64,000 bases of DNA from Thelephora terrestris (GCA_015956445.1 WIUZ02000005.1:2294001-2358000); one strand, 5' to 3'. Counted from the first letter of the stretch, positions 48,546 to 60,246 are shown. Notes: generated from the letters alone by a model not told the origin. Made by a program: numbers and translations.

Positions 48546-51500
48546 ATGTCTGGGATCTTTCGGAAACGGCGTGGTGGGACGCCACCTGAGTCGAGCTCTT
48601 GTAAGATGCCCGGTCATCATTGCTAACCTTTTGAACCCACTGACAATTTGCAGCTAAGAAACAGCGGTTCGTCGATGCCACCAAGGCCCTCTTGGACATC
48701 GCGAAGGAGTCGTCTGATGCATTCCCACCCTTGAAGTCATGCTTGGGATTCATCAGCGCCCTTATCAAGCACTACGATGTGCGTCGATATGAGAGATCTG
48801 GCCGTCGATTTTACTGATGATCGCCGCCTAGGAATCTAACGATGTGAAAGACAAACTCGATGATCTTATCCCGTGGTTGGAGAAGATGTTGGCAACCTTG
48901 ACAAAGGGAAACCCCAGTAAGGATCTTGAGGAGGTCGAGAGGAGGTCACAACTAGCAAAGTTTGTGTCTTGTCTGGGATTTTCTGTCTATTCTAAACCAA
49001 CCTACTGCGATAGATCGCTGGAAGATGTTGGAACGCGAGCGGCATCATTGTCAGACAAGGGAAACTTTGCTCGGGTTCTTGATAAGGCAAGAGATTCGGC
49101 CGAAGTCGTTGCACTGGTAGAAAAACTTAGACGGGCTTCAGTCATCTATCAGGTCAGTATCAGAGGCTACCAGAGGCAGAAACTGTTGACGCTTGGAACA
49201 GATGACACAGCAACAGTCGATACAAGATCAGGTCTCCCAATTGACCGTGAGTTCTAACCTCTCATCTTCGGGGACCAGGCTAAACCAGTTGGTCGATTCT
49301 TCAAGGCCCACTTTGGCCTACGTTTGAAACTGAACCATGTAAGAGAGTGCGAACACGACCGAAGGCACTGAATAACATGTTTCTAGACATCCCCTGCTCA
49401 GAAAAAGATCGCGTCCGTCTGTGCGCGGTTGAATCGCCTTGAAGTGGAGGAAAGTCCCGTAAAGAATGAGAGCGAATCTAAGCGGCGGATGCGTCTATTC
49501 GAGTGCGTTATTCCTACACGCAATGAACCTCCGCTGAAACTGATTCACTTCAAGAACTCTCGAGGACATCAAGGAAAAGTTGCAAAACCTATCCAAACGT
49601 TCAACTACTGGCGGGGCCACGGAGGGTGAAGCGAATATGAGCGACGTGTGTGATCTTGCAGATCATCTTAGGGATGTACTCGTCGAGTACCAGGTCAGCA
49701 CCAGCACCGAGAAATGTACATTGTATAGCCAACTGATGCGGCTCGCAGTTTTCACAGCAGAAGGCAATCTTTGAGCAGAACTGTAGATTGATTGTGAGTC
49801 TTATGCCATACTTTTATCAATAATGTTGGATGTTGATTAAATCTTGCAGGATGCCGGTCAGTCTTGATCCTACTCCTGATTGCTGTTGGCTCATGGCTTA
49901 ACAGTTGATTTGTCGGTGCTGAACGGCTGCACCCGCGCCAAAGGGGCTGAATTCCGACATGGAACTCGATCAAGCTGCCTCAAAGGGACTCGGACAGCCG
50001 TCCTGGACGACATAGAATTATGGTCCAGAGACTACAAAGCGTCCCCTGTCTACTGGTTGAACGGGGTCGCTGGGACTGGCAAGTCCACAATCGCCCAGAC
50101 CATCGCCGAGCGGGTCTTTGCCGACGGAAGACTGGGAGCGTCCTTCTTCTGTTCACGCGATTTTCAAGACCGCAGAAACCTTCTTTACATCTTTCCTACT
50201 CTTGCCTTCCAACTTGCCCAAAAATACCCCAAATTCCGATCCATCCTTGTCCCGCTCCTCCGATCGAACCCGGATATTGCACACGAATTGCCCTTGAGCC
50301 AGATGGAGTCATTGATTGTTGGACCCCTCAGCTCATCAGCCATCTCAACAGTCATCATCATTGATGCACTGGATGAGTGTGTAGATGAGGACCCACAGTC
50401 TGCCATCCTCTCCGTCATGGGTCGATTAGTTGAAGATATCCCAAATGTCAAGTTCTTCATCACTGGTCGGCCAGAACCTCGCATCCAGTCCGGTTTCCGC
50501 CTTGGGCTCCTCAGGCCATTGACTGATGTCTTTGTCCTCCATGAGGTGGATCCCTCTGTTGTCAACATGGATATCCGACTCTTCTTGGAACATGGCCTAC
50601 AGGAGCTTGCAGAGAGACATGGGGTTGAGCAAGATGGCTGGCCAACAGAAGAAAACATTGATCTTCTGTGCAAGAGAGCAGCTGGTCTCTTTGTGTATGC
50701 TGTAGCAACTGTCAAGTTTCTGGACCATTCATTCATGGCACCCAGTGATCAACTTGATATCATCATGAAGTCCCCTGGGAGCACCGCCCATGAAGGACAA
50801 GCAAACTTACAGCTTGGCGCAACCCTTGATTCCCTCTACATTTCAGCTTTGCAAGCTGCATTCAGCAGGGCTCCCGCTGGAGATGATGAAAAAGTCCGAT
50901 CGGTTATTGGTGCAGTTGTTCTGGCTGTAGACCCTCTTTCACCTTCTGCAATTGCTGATCTTGTCAATATGGGGAAACACCAGGTTATGAAAATCCTCCA
51001 GCTGATCAGGTCCCTCCTCAAACTCACTGAGAATCTTGATTCTCCAGTACTTCCCTTCCACAAGTCATTTCCTGACTTTATCATCAATTCTCTCCGATGC
51101 TCCAATGAGAGGTTCTACATCTCCCCCAGCACTGGTCACCTAAACCTTGCTCTCAGCTGCCTTGAGCTCATGAATCATAGCCTGGGACAAAACCTTCTAT
51201 CACTCCCAGATTATTCATTGAATTCGGAGGTCAAGGACCTCGAGGAAAGAATCAGCAAGCACATCAGCCTCTCACTGAGATATGCGTGCAAATCCTGGCA
51301 TAGCCACCTCATTGAGGTCAAGGAAGATATCCCAGCTATTATTCCTGCTCTGGAAAACTTCCTGCAGGTGGGGTTTCTGGCATGGTTAGAAGTGCTCAGT
51401 GTCATTGGTGGTGCAAGAGGTGCTGTTCTTGCATTGGAAAAGCTGATTCCCTGGCTACAGGAGGTATGTTTTTGTCTGCTCAACCATAGTGTATAGAATG

Positions 51501-53414
51501 CTCATAAATTCTAAAAACCAGGTAACTGATGACTATCACCTTCTCCACACTGCAAGAGACTATTTCCAATTTGCAACAACCTTCCTTGAGCTTATCAGTA
51601 TCTCTGCTGCTCACATCTACCACTCTGCTTTGGAACTTTCTCCTCTGTCATCACTTGTCCAGAAGTTCTATTATCACAAGAGACCCTGTCCCTCACCAAG
51701 GGTGGTCATAGGAACCCCAGAGTCATGGAAACCCACCACAGCTGGTTCTACCAAGAGTTTCAACTACCTATCCTCTGCTTGGTCACCATGTGGCCAATTT
51801 ATTGCCATTGTAGCTGAAAGAGCTGTAGAAATCTGGGATGCACTTACACTTAAACTCCTCTCCACCATGCAGTCACCAACAGTTGCTACCAGATTCAAGC
51901 GTGGGGTTACATACTCACCAGATGGACGCTCCCTGGCAGGTTGTTCTCATGATGCCATTATAATCTGGGATACCCAAACAGGTGGAATGGCTAAGGAGGT
52001 CAAGTTTAGGGACCCTCACAATGGCTTAGACATCATGTGGTCATTGGATGGGAGGACAATTGGCAGAATCTCACGAGGAAGTTATAATGTTGCAGCTGGG
52101 CACACATATAACTTTACCTTGTATAATGTTATTTCGGGGGCAACCCTATCCTCTGAGAAACTCCAGTCAGAGGTAACACCACAGTTCTGGGCCTGCAACA
52201 AATATTTCCAGGTTACAACAATAACAAGAGACCAAAAGAGCCACACATTGGAAATATTTGAGGCTGGAATCACTGTTACCAGAATAAAGTCTTTCCCTCT
52301 CAAAAGTCACTCCCCTGTGGGTTACAGTAGCTTTGGACCCTTCTCTCTAACAACCCATCGGCTGTCTGTTCTCATTTCTCAAAGCCACAATCACGACCCT
52401 GAGCTTCTGATAATGGACATTACTACCTCAGAGGTTCTGTTGCAGGCAAAAGGCTCCTACCATGACATCTGTTATTCCCCTGATGGAAATTTGCTTGCTG
52501 CAACAACTAAGGCATACCTTTCAATCTGGAGGTATACTCCTGGTAGATATGTTCAGTGGAAAGAAATACCACAACAGCCTATCAAGCTTCAGTTCTCACC
52601 TACCCTATCATCAATTTTTGGCTATGCTGGTGCTCTCCTTTGTTCACTACACTTGGATTATCCTCCAACTTCCTCCACTGCAAAATCCCTCATTACTACA
52701 CACAGTCGACCATTGGATGCCTTTTCTCCCCATGATACCTTCATTGTAACCACATATCACAACAAAAGCACCCTTGCGGTCACCAGCCTTAAATCCCCAA
52801 ACCCCTTTCCTTCCCAGTTCATTGACACAGACCTTGAAATATCAGAAATAGTCCTCACTGGAAATGTGCTCTTGGTGAAAAGTTCTGAGACAATTGTGGG
52901 ATGGCTCCTTACAGAAGATGGGGAAGTGGATGGAATTCTTGGCAACAGCAGGGCAGACCAAAATGACAGCCTTTGGAAAGTCTCACCACAGGACTTGAAC
53001 CCTGCCTTTTTGGCAAGGCTAGAAGGTCGTGAAAATCATCTGGAGTTTGCAGTAAAAGATGACATTGCAGCCATCAAATATAGTGGGGTTATCCTCCATG
53101 CCTACCACACAAGGACTGGGGAGATCATTAAACGAGACAACCTACCTTCTATGCGACCTTGGTATCACTTCAAAAACCCACTCAATAGGGATGACTGCAA
53201 CATTTACCACCGCAAACAGAAGGAGACTCCTGAATGTAGCTGGCCAGTCTCACAAAATTCTTTGCAAGAGGGGTGGATCAAGGACCCTGAAGGCAGACAC
53301 AGACTATGGTTGCATCCCTATTGGAGAGCAGTTGGGAATGAGGTGGACTGGCTTGATAAGGTTACCACTCTACGCCTCAGAAACTCATCTGAACTTGTGG
53401 TCATCAAGTTCTAA
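48546..53414 (+). CDS. NACHT-WD40 STAND protein (NLR-like)
   Basis: Eleven exons, all in phase: 48546-48600, 48654-48778, 48832-48959, 49014-49152, 49202-49246, 49387-49502, 49555-49693, 49749-49793, micro-exon 49850-49856, 49905-51463, 51522-53414; about 1416 aa. N-terminal helical region (KESSDAFPPLKSCLG, VKDKLDDLIPWLEKMLATL, VALVEKLRRASVIYQ), then NACHT: CLKGTRTAVLDDIELW, Walker A NGVAGTGKST, Walker B VIIIDALDEC, ITGRPEPR. After a helical linker the last exon encodes WD-type blades (AWSPCGQFIAIVAERAVEIW, TYSPDGRSLAGCSHDAIIIW, CYSPDGNLLAATTKAYLSIW). The layout is that of fungal NLRs: effector-like N-terminus, NTPase switch, repeat-based sensor. It is intact. The 3' two-thirds is very poor in CpG compared with its 5' exons and its paralog. 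Confidence 0.93.
49850..49856 (+). other. 7-nt micro-exon of the NACHT-WD40 gene
   Basis: GATGCCG between CTTGCAG and GTCAG. It joins in phase to TTGATTTGTCG at 49905, giving D-A-V-D-L-S-V-L-N, which aligns with D-T-A-E-L-L-V-L-N in the paralog. Confidence 0.75.
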
Positions 53415-54089
53415 CCTGAAGGCTTCCATGATGGTATTGGATTTGGATTCAGGTATGGCATGAGTTCTTTAATTGGCAATCTTTGGTCTCATCTCATTGT
53501 CATATCACAGAAATACCTCCATGATTAGGCCCAAAGTGTTTGTCATTATGTGAATGTACAATAGTTCAGAAAACACATGTATTCAGTCATCAGTTTCATT
53601 AAAGGATAGGTGTGCAAAATATCTGTTCCTATGAAGGAAGAAAAATCTGGTCATGTTGGGTAGGTTGCAGATCAAATTTGGAAGAGGCAGGATAGGATTA
53701 AGAATCTGCACGGAGAATGGTACATTGGTGTCTAAGCCAGTATGCAGGCAGTTCTAGGAGCCAACGTCGTTCTAAGTAAGGCAGGGTAATCCCAAGTAAG
53801 ACCTGGGTGATGAGCTTATAAGGATAAAGAATACTTAGGCAACCTACATGTGCTCCTTGTAAGTAGTCTGCCAACATACCGACTAGTAAGATGAAGGGCG
53901 TAAATCTTGAAAGGCACAAGATCGGCCCCATGGCCATTCAGGTGGCCAATCGGGGTCGATTGTATTTGGGAAGGCAATCGTTGGACCACTTTGAAAGGCG
54001 CGTGGCTCGAACTCATCTATCATATACTTGCGCAAGGAACTTGGAATTTTTGTAAATCGATGGGTTCTCTTCGAAGGGGGAAAGAGTGT
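53415..54089. other. Convergent intergenic region
   Basis: 3' flank of the NACHT-WD40 gene, AT-rich and CpG-poor up to about 53900, then ordinary composition. No supported gene. Confidence 0.5.
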
Positions 54090-55862
54090 TCAAGCACTCT
54101 TTTTCAGTGTGGTCGGTTCCTCCAGCTTAACGAATGGCCATGGCCCATTGTCCTCCCCGGGAACGGCCGCACTCGTGAAGCCCAACACCTTGTACTGCTT
54201 TCCCATGCCCGTCAAGTCCGTGAGCCTCTTCGCAGCCTTTTCGATCTCGTCGGCACGTTCTGTAGACGCCTGTGATTTTAGAGCTTCTACCCGCACGTCG
54301 ATACCCATTCTGGTCAGGAAGTCGGCTTGCGATATCGGGCCGTGGGTCAGGACTGGTAGCGGGTCGTCAGAGGGAAAAAAATATGCGAGATGGGAAAAAG
54401 GGATGCTCACGCAAGTCGGAAACAGCCTCCTTGAGGAACGCAAAGTCTACATTCGCAGTCAAGTCGCATTCCCCAGGTTGATGGAACACATCGACGAGTT
54501 TGTGATTTTTGAAAGCCTAGTAAAACCAGCTCAGCCAACCCTGTGTGTCAGAAGGGCAGGTCCCGCTTACTCTGAACGAATCTCCATGCAAATGATCACC
54601 GCCGTAATCAACCATCAAGGCAGCACCGCCCAAGCCGGAGCTCTCGGCCTTTGTGGATAAAAGTTGTCCAATTCGGTGGGCGATCTTGAACGAAGCGGGT
54701 GAGACTTCTACGCGCGTCCCGATTGGAAGGTCCTTGAACCTGGGGGAAGCGAGACCGAGGAGCGAAGAGGACGGACTAGGTTGAGAAGCAACCAGGCGGA
54801 AATTCGAATTAGCCGTTGGGGTATTGCTTTTGGTTTGTTTGTGGAGGGTGGTGGTCGAGCCTGGAGGTTTGAGGATTGTTGTGGTTTCGGGCTTGATTGA
54901 AACTGAATCAATTTTAATCTCTCGCCACCCGTTCTGAGATTTCTATGGCGGCTATAAGGACCTTGCATGGACTTTGCTCAAGGGCGGGGTACGAACCTCA
55001 ATCAGATGGAACGGTAGAGCATCAAAGAACTCGTGCGCAAGAACCATAGTATATTGCTTGTCTGTCGACGTGATGGTATCCAAGTTATCATGCCATTGGA
55101 TCTTCAAGCCAAGCTCGTCAATGAAAGGTTTCAGCGCCTGCTCCTGGACGGACCGCAGAGGGTGGCTCGTCTCCACTAGGTGAATCTCTTGTATCGCCAC
55201 CTTTGCTGCTTGGAATTGCGAGAACGCCTACACAATCGAACGTCAACTTAGTACATGTGAGGGAGGAAGCGATTGGTCTCGTACCCTCAGGATGTCCGCC
55301 ATTAAGGTTCCCTTACCCGGTCCAAGCTCAACTATACGGAAGGGAGAGGAGGTCCCATTTGTCAACCACCGCGTCAAGAACCAAACGGCGATAAGCTATT
55401 GAGAACGTCAGCCGAAGTGGACATTGGAACCACATCCCCCGTGCAAACGGACCTCTCCAAACACTTGACTAATCTCCGGACTAGTGACGAAATCCCCGCG
55501 AGCTCCAAGGATGTCGCGCAACGGTTTCGTGTAATAACCCTCCGTCGGATGCGCGAGACACAATGACATGTATTCCGAGAACGAGACGGGGCCATTCGCC
55601 TTCAAGCCTAACCATTGAGTCACTCAACGCTGTAGCTCCTGAGATGGAACTGGCCCACCTTGATAGTGTCCAAGATGATCTTCTCGATTTTGGTGACCGG
55701 ACGCGTCTCGCCGGCTAGGCTCACACCAGCGGTAGAGCTGTGAGTCGCGAAACCCCTGTGAAATTGTGACCGGAGTTGACTCCCAACCTTGCCGAAATGC
55801 CTGTGTTTCGGAATTGTTGACAGAACGTAGACACTGCGTGTAACCCGGGGAAGGCAGTTCAT
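54090..55862 (-). CDS. NDUFAF7: NDUFAF7/MidA-type mitochondrial arginine methyltransferase
   Basis: SAM-dependent methyltransferase (DUF185) that dimethylates an arginine of the NDUFS2 subunit during early complex I assembly in the mitochondrial matrix. Start MNCLPRVTRSVYVLS with a long basic, hydroxylated presequence. Seen: GPVSFSEYMSLCLAHPTEGYY, GDFVTSPEISQVFGE, the SAM motif FRIVELGPGKGTLMADILR, IHLVETSHPLR, and VLAHEFFDALPFHLIE (the acidic active-site loop). Then a long insert with Ser/Thr/Pro, ALMVDYGGDHLHGDSFR, GECDLTANVDFAFL, GPISQADFLTRMGID, and the C-terminal GFTSAAVPGEDNGPWPF. It is split by about eight short introns. Divergent from TIF6. Confidence 0.93.
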
Positions 55863-56064
55863 TGTCTTGGAAATTCGACGGATCCGAGGTTGTGAGTCGG
55901 AGCGAAGTCCGTTGACTCTTGCGCTTCGGAAGCGGGTGGGTCGATTCCCGCCGAGTCGCAGACTCTCGATCGCTCAACGGGACCAACTCAATTTTCCCGT
56001 CTATAAATCCTCTTGACCTTTCCCTCTCCCTCAATCAATCCAACCCTCTCAAAGCGCATAAACC
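55863..56064. promoter_or_regulatory. Divergent promoter of NDUFAF7 and TIF6
   Basis: 202 bp between the two start codons; pyrim-rich CTTTCCCTCTCCCTC lies about 45 bp before the TIF6 ATG. No TATA box seen. Confidence 0.45.
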
Positions 56065-57041
56065 ATGGCTACTCGTGCGTGACCCTCCATAGCAGATGCT
56101 TTACTCGATCTTAACGAGAGGGATCACTGAATACAGGTCTGCAATTCGAAAACAACAGCGACATCGGAGTCTTCTCCAAACTCACAAACAGCTACTGCCT
56201 CTGCGCCATCGGGGGTAGCACAAATTTCTACTCGGCCTTCGAGTCTGAGCTCAGCGACGTCGTTCCCATCGTTCACACTACTATTGGTGGAACACGGATC
56301 CTCGGTCGATTAACCGCCGGCGAGTCTCTTCACCACCGTCCTACCTACCAAACGGATACTAATCCCAAATCTCGTGTCTCGATATAGGCAACAGGCACGG
56401 CCTCCTCGTTCCTTCGACAACGAACGATCAAGAGCTTCAACATCTCCGGAACTCACTTCCGGATGCAGTCGCCGTCCAGCGGGTAGAGGAACGACTATCC
56501 GCCCTCGGAAACGTCATCGCGTGTAACGACCACGTCGCCCTCGTACACCCAGACGTCGATCGTGAAACAGAGGAGATAATCGCCGACGTGTTAAAGGTCG
56601 AGGTCTTCCGACAAACGATCGCCGATAATGTCCTCGTGGGGAGTTATTGCGCCATCACAAATCAGGGAGGGCTCGTACACCCCAAGACGAGTGTTCAAGA
56701 TCAAGACGAGTTGAGCAGCTTACTACAGGTGCCTTTGGTGGTACGTCCCCAGATACTCCGACTGGTGATTCGTTCTCTGAAATGGGACGCCTACAGGCTG
56801 GCACAGTAAATCGTGGTTCCGACGTGATAGGGGCTGGCCTCGTCGTCAACGACTGGTGCGCATTCACCGGGTTCGACACGACAGCTATGGAGATCAGCGT
56901 GATTGAAGCCATCTTCAGTGAGTCTGCACCTTTCATCCCACACCTTCGTTGTCGCTGACCCCTTCCTCAGAACTCCAGGGACGAGAACAAACAGCGGTAA
57001 TCAACGACATGCGCGACTCCCTCGTAGACAGTTGGGCTTAG
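56065..57041 (+). CDS. TIF6: Eukaryotic translation initiation factor 6
   Basis: eIF6 blocks premature 60S-40S joining and is needed for 60S biogenesis in the nucleolus. Five exons: 56065-56074, 56137-56319, 56388-56740, 56797-56917, 56971-57041. The tiny first exon encodes MAT plus one base. Conserved pentein-fold segments: [113 protein letters not shown]-equivalent ISVIEAIF, and it ends DSLVDSWA. Length (about 245 aa) is as expected. The second intron begins with GC, not GT. Confidence 0.96.
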
Positions 57042-57253
57042 TTGATTTTTACGGCTCTTTACTAAGACGGTTGTTTCGATGCCGATACCCCTACATCCCC
57101 CCCACCCTCCTGCACAAAAAGCACGATGCTCCAAGTTTGCAAGTTTGTACACTAGGTCCACGCTTTGACATCTTGTAATGGATACTGCATTCATTTTTGC
57201 CTCTCTGTCTCTTTGCCCAATCCGTGAGCGTAGTACCCCTCTTGGCATAGAGG

Positions 57254-58028
57254 ATGTTTGGCATACAGCGCCTGATTACGGATAAAGAGATTCTGCTACT
57301 CATCAGCACTGAATTGTCCTCGTCAGGCCGTCATACACATCAAATCGGCGGCCTAAATCCGGTACGGCGCTGTGGCAGCAGGGAGGCGCGCCTGAAGAGC
57401 GACCCCAAAATACGACGGCGGAGATGCTACGGACGTCTATTCACATCAGCGACGGAACGCCGAAATCTTGAACTGCAAATTGTAGGCGTCGGGTCGTCAA
57501 GAGCGCACCGCGCGACGGAAACAGCAGCAAAAGCATGCGAAAGCCTTGAGGAAGCAGATTTCAAAAGGTGAAAACCTACGGCGAGCATCACGCGGCATTG
57601 ATCTTGAGAACGCGAAACAAATGAAGAATTTGATCAGCGCGCGTAGAGAGGCGCAGAGGTGAATAGCTCTGCATACATTCTCGAAGAGGGTGCCTCGCGA
57701 TTGCCCTGAGTGGCTGAAGAATTCATCCGATCAAACGGATCGTCATCGCCGCTTCAGAGACGAAATGCATTCCATGACTAGCCGTGTTTCGGGTGAAGAT
57801 TTCGAGCCACCCGTGAGAAGAGCATCAAGAAGCAGAGAAAAAATCAGGGGTGATACAGGTCTGATCCTGGTCGACGGGCGCAAAATTTGGGTGAATATGA
57901 GGGGGAGCTACAAATGGAATTCGAGCGCAGTGAGCAAGGGGATGCTACAGATAAGAGGGATAGGAATGAAAGATGTAGAGTCACAGTTATGGAGGTTTGT
58001 ACACAATCTAATCAGAATGGGGGTATAA
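57254..58028 (+). CDS. Possible gene for a basic protein, unrecognised
   Basis: Two segments read convincingly: 57486-57658 (ASGRQERTARRKQQQKHAKA, LENAKQMKNLISARREAQ), bounded by an acceptor TTGTAG and a donor GTGAAT, and about 57689-58028 (PRDCPEWLKNSSDQTDRHRR, GLILVDGRKIWVNMRGSYKW). They join in phase. Sequence upstream to 57254 is open but less clear. The protein would be strongly basic and helical at its N-terminus. No family was recognised, and the gene could be a degenerate relic. Confidence 0.33.
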
Positions 58029-58264
58029 ATCAAAGGAGCATGAAGGATAGGAATGGCGTACGAAAAACATCGGATAAAAATGGAGGGACATTTCCGTGTG
58101 GGACTGGCCTGGGCCTCCGAGATATTACAGACACACGACGCGGCCACTTCGATGCCCGAGGCCGTCATTCTCCGTGGACTGTCATCCAAATCCTGTCACA
58201 TCTCCTATACACACTCGGGTCAGGAGAAACTCCTGCCACGAGGGAAGAGGGTTCACTCGAGCCT

Positions 58265-60246
58265 TCACACAACACACCCTCGCCTCCTCGCCTCCTTCTT
58301 TTCCTTGATCCTAGTCAATGAATTACTTCTGCGAACCATCCAGTCCTCCGTGTTCTCAATAATGAGCGTCGGAGTAGGTCCAGGTACAATCGATTCCAGC
58401 TCATCATCGTCCCCTCTGGAGAGATTCGACGACCCTGTAGTGGGAAGTTCCTCGGCCACGGAGGCAGTAGTAGTCGATGAAAGGCTCGGGGAAGGCTCGG
58501 GTGTCGATCCAGTACTCGTGAGATCAATATCCACCACCTCGAGCGAGGGGGTGCTCAGGGTCGGACTCCTAACGTCGGATGCCCTGACCACAACTTTTTC
58601 ACGAACCTCTACCCCTGCAGCCTCCAAAACCTCTACGATCGGAGCGTGATCGCGGGTGTTCTGCATCTTGTGCACAAACGAAGACTTCAACCTATTCATT
58701 CATCCATCACCAACAAAACATCAAGTTGTCAGTCGCGCAGACTGCAGGGATGCGGCACGACTACTCACCCAGGACCAAATACAAATTCACCCCCGAGCTG
58801 TTCGAAGTCGCCACTTCCGTTATGAACCGCCCTCGCAGCGGCAGCCCTGACTGCGATCCTTAGCGATGTCCATCGCCCATTCCGCTTGACATAATTTCTC
58901 CCTGCAGCTTGCTTGCGTGAGCATCCAGTTCGCACGGTGCTGCTTTTGTATAACCCAAGGGCGTCGTGCAACTGAAGCGACGAGTCAGTATATACCGTGA
59001 ATGGGACTTTCAGTGTTTCTGGGGTCCGAGGAGATTAGTTTCGTCGATTGTATGGAGCCGATAGCTTACTTTTATAGGCCCTGATCATCCCAGGCGCGCC
59101 ATTCCCAATAAGTACCAAGTCTACTCCTTTTTTCTTCAAGGTCTCAGGGCTAACGCTGTTCGTAATCGAACGAATGTAATCTTGACAGAACAGGCACCAG
59201 AAATGGCGAATGAAAATCACGACAACCTTTCGATCTCTGAAGAGAGCACCAAATGAGATCTGCTCCCCGTTCTCACCCGAGATCGTCAAGCCAGAGGCTG
59301 TGACGAGGTCAATGCTAGTCGGAGAAAGGAGTTCTGAAAGAATAGGGGCAGGATAATCTGGCTTCGAGATCGTGGGGAGGATTATAGGAACGGCGACAGC
59401 TGGAGGATCGAGATCGGTGAGAGGAGGGGGAGGAGGGGGAGGAGGGGGAGGAGGGGAGACAGTGGTGGGAGATGAGACAATCGCAGGAGGAGGTTTTGGA
59501 TGAATTGCGGGAGGGGTATCTTCGGGTGTGGGATCAAGTTTTGGTCGTTCGTACTTTATCGATTGACTTCGTGTATCGGGTCCGGTGTCCGAAACGGGTC
59601 GCCGGGCAGCCAGTGGATTCCTTGAAGAGCCCTGCACGAATTCCTGACGAAAGGGGTAAGAGAACCTGCCGGAGCTGTGCCAACAAGGGACGGGTTCCAT
59701 ATCTGTGGGTTTGGGTGGTAAAGGGCGGGATTGTGCATGCTCCGGGAGCTCTGGTAAGGGTCTCCCGACCCTCGTTGCGTCCGATATCGCAAGCATACCG
59801 AGTCTGTGTGTGGCCCACCCGGGTGGTCGCGGTGACATGGATGCCGAATACGTCGTCGGAGAAAGCTCCTCGATTGGCATCATCCGACATTGTTCCTCGT
59901 GGACGCCTGTGGCGGGGTGTGGGAGTTTCGAGTTCTTAGCAAGTAGTTCCTGGAACTCAACGGGGGTCGTGGGGGTCATGACTTCATCAGGGGACGCAAA
60001 CTTAAGCTGTGATAGTGGGGAGAGGGGAGAAGGGATTGAATCCGGATCTGATGGGCTGGAGGCATCTTCATCTTCTTCTGCAACGAACCGTAGCTCAGAC
60101 AGGGCGGTATACACTGAGATAGGTCGCTTGCGCTTGCTGGCTCGGCCTGCGGCGGGCTTCATCGTGACCCAAGGAGGCGTCGTGAGGAAGTGAGGGTGAG
60201 CTCGAATCCTCCCGTATGAGCGTCGATCCGGGTTCCTCTCAATCAT
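58265..60246 (-). CDS. PRXL2/AhpC-TSA-like thioredoxin-fold protein with long disordered flanks
   Basis: The thioredoxin-fold AhpC-TSA_2 module (PRXL2C/AAED1 group) lies in the middle: ISGENGEQISFGALFRDRKV, VVVIFIRHFWCLFCQDYIRS with a CxxC-type pair, KGVDLVLIGNGAPGMIRAY, then after introns VPFTVYTDSSLQLHDALGLY, DFEQLGGEFVFGPG, and SSFVHKMQNTRDHAPIVEVL. The N-terminal 280 residues are disordered with an 11-Pro run. The C-terminal 140 residues are Ser/Thr-rich and end RRRGCVV. The extreme N-terminus (MIERNPDRRSYGRIRAHPHF) resembles the end of a protein-kinase C-lobe, which may be chance or a remnant. The true start could be MKPAAGRASKRKRP at about 60162. It is presumably redox-related; no enzyme activity can be assigned. 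Confidence 0.82.
59421..59457. repeat. GAGGGG-type microsatellite coding for poly-proline
   Basis: Repeated GAGGAGGGG units on the plus strand, which encode the Pro run of the PRXL2-like protein on the minus strand. Likely length-variable. Confidence 0.8.

Noticed and set aside
55930-55965. GGGTGGGTCGATTCCCGCC resembling a tRNA T arm
   Set aside because: The loop would be 10 nt and no acceptor or anticodon stems can be paired nearby; it is in the NDUFAF7/TIF6 promoter.
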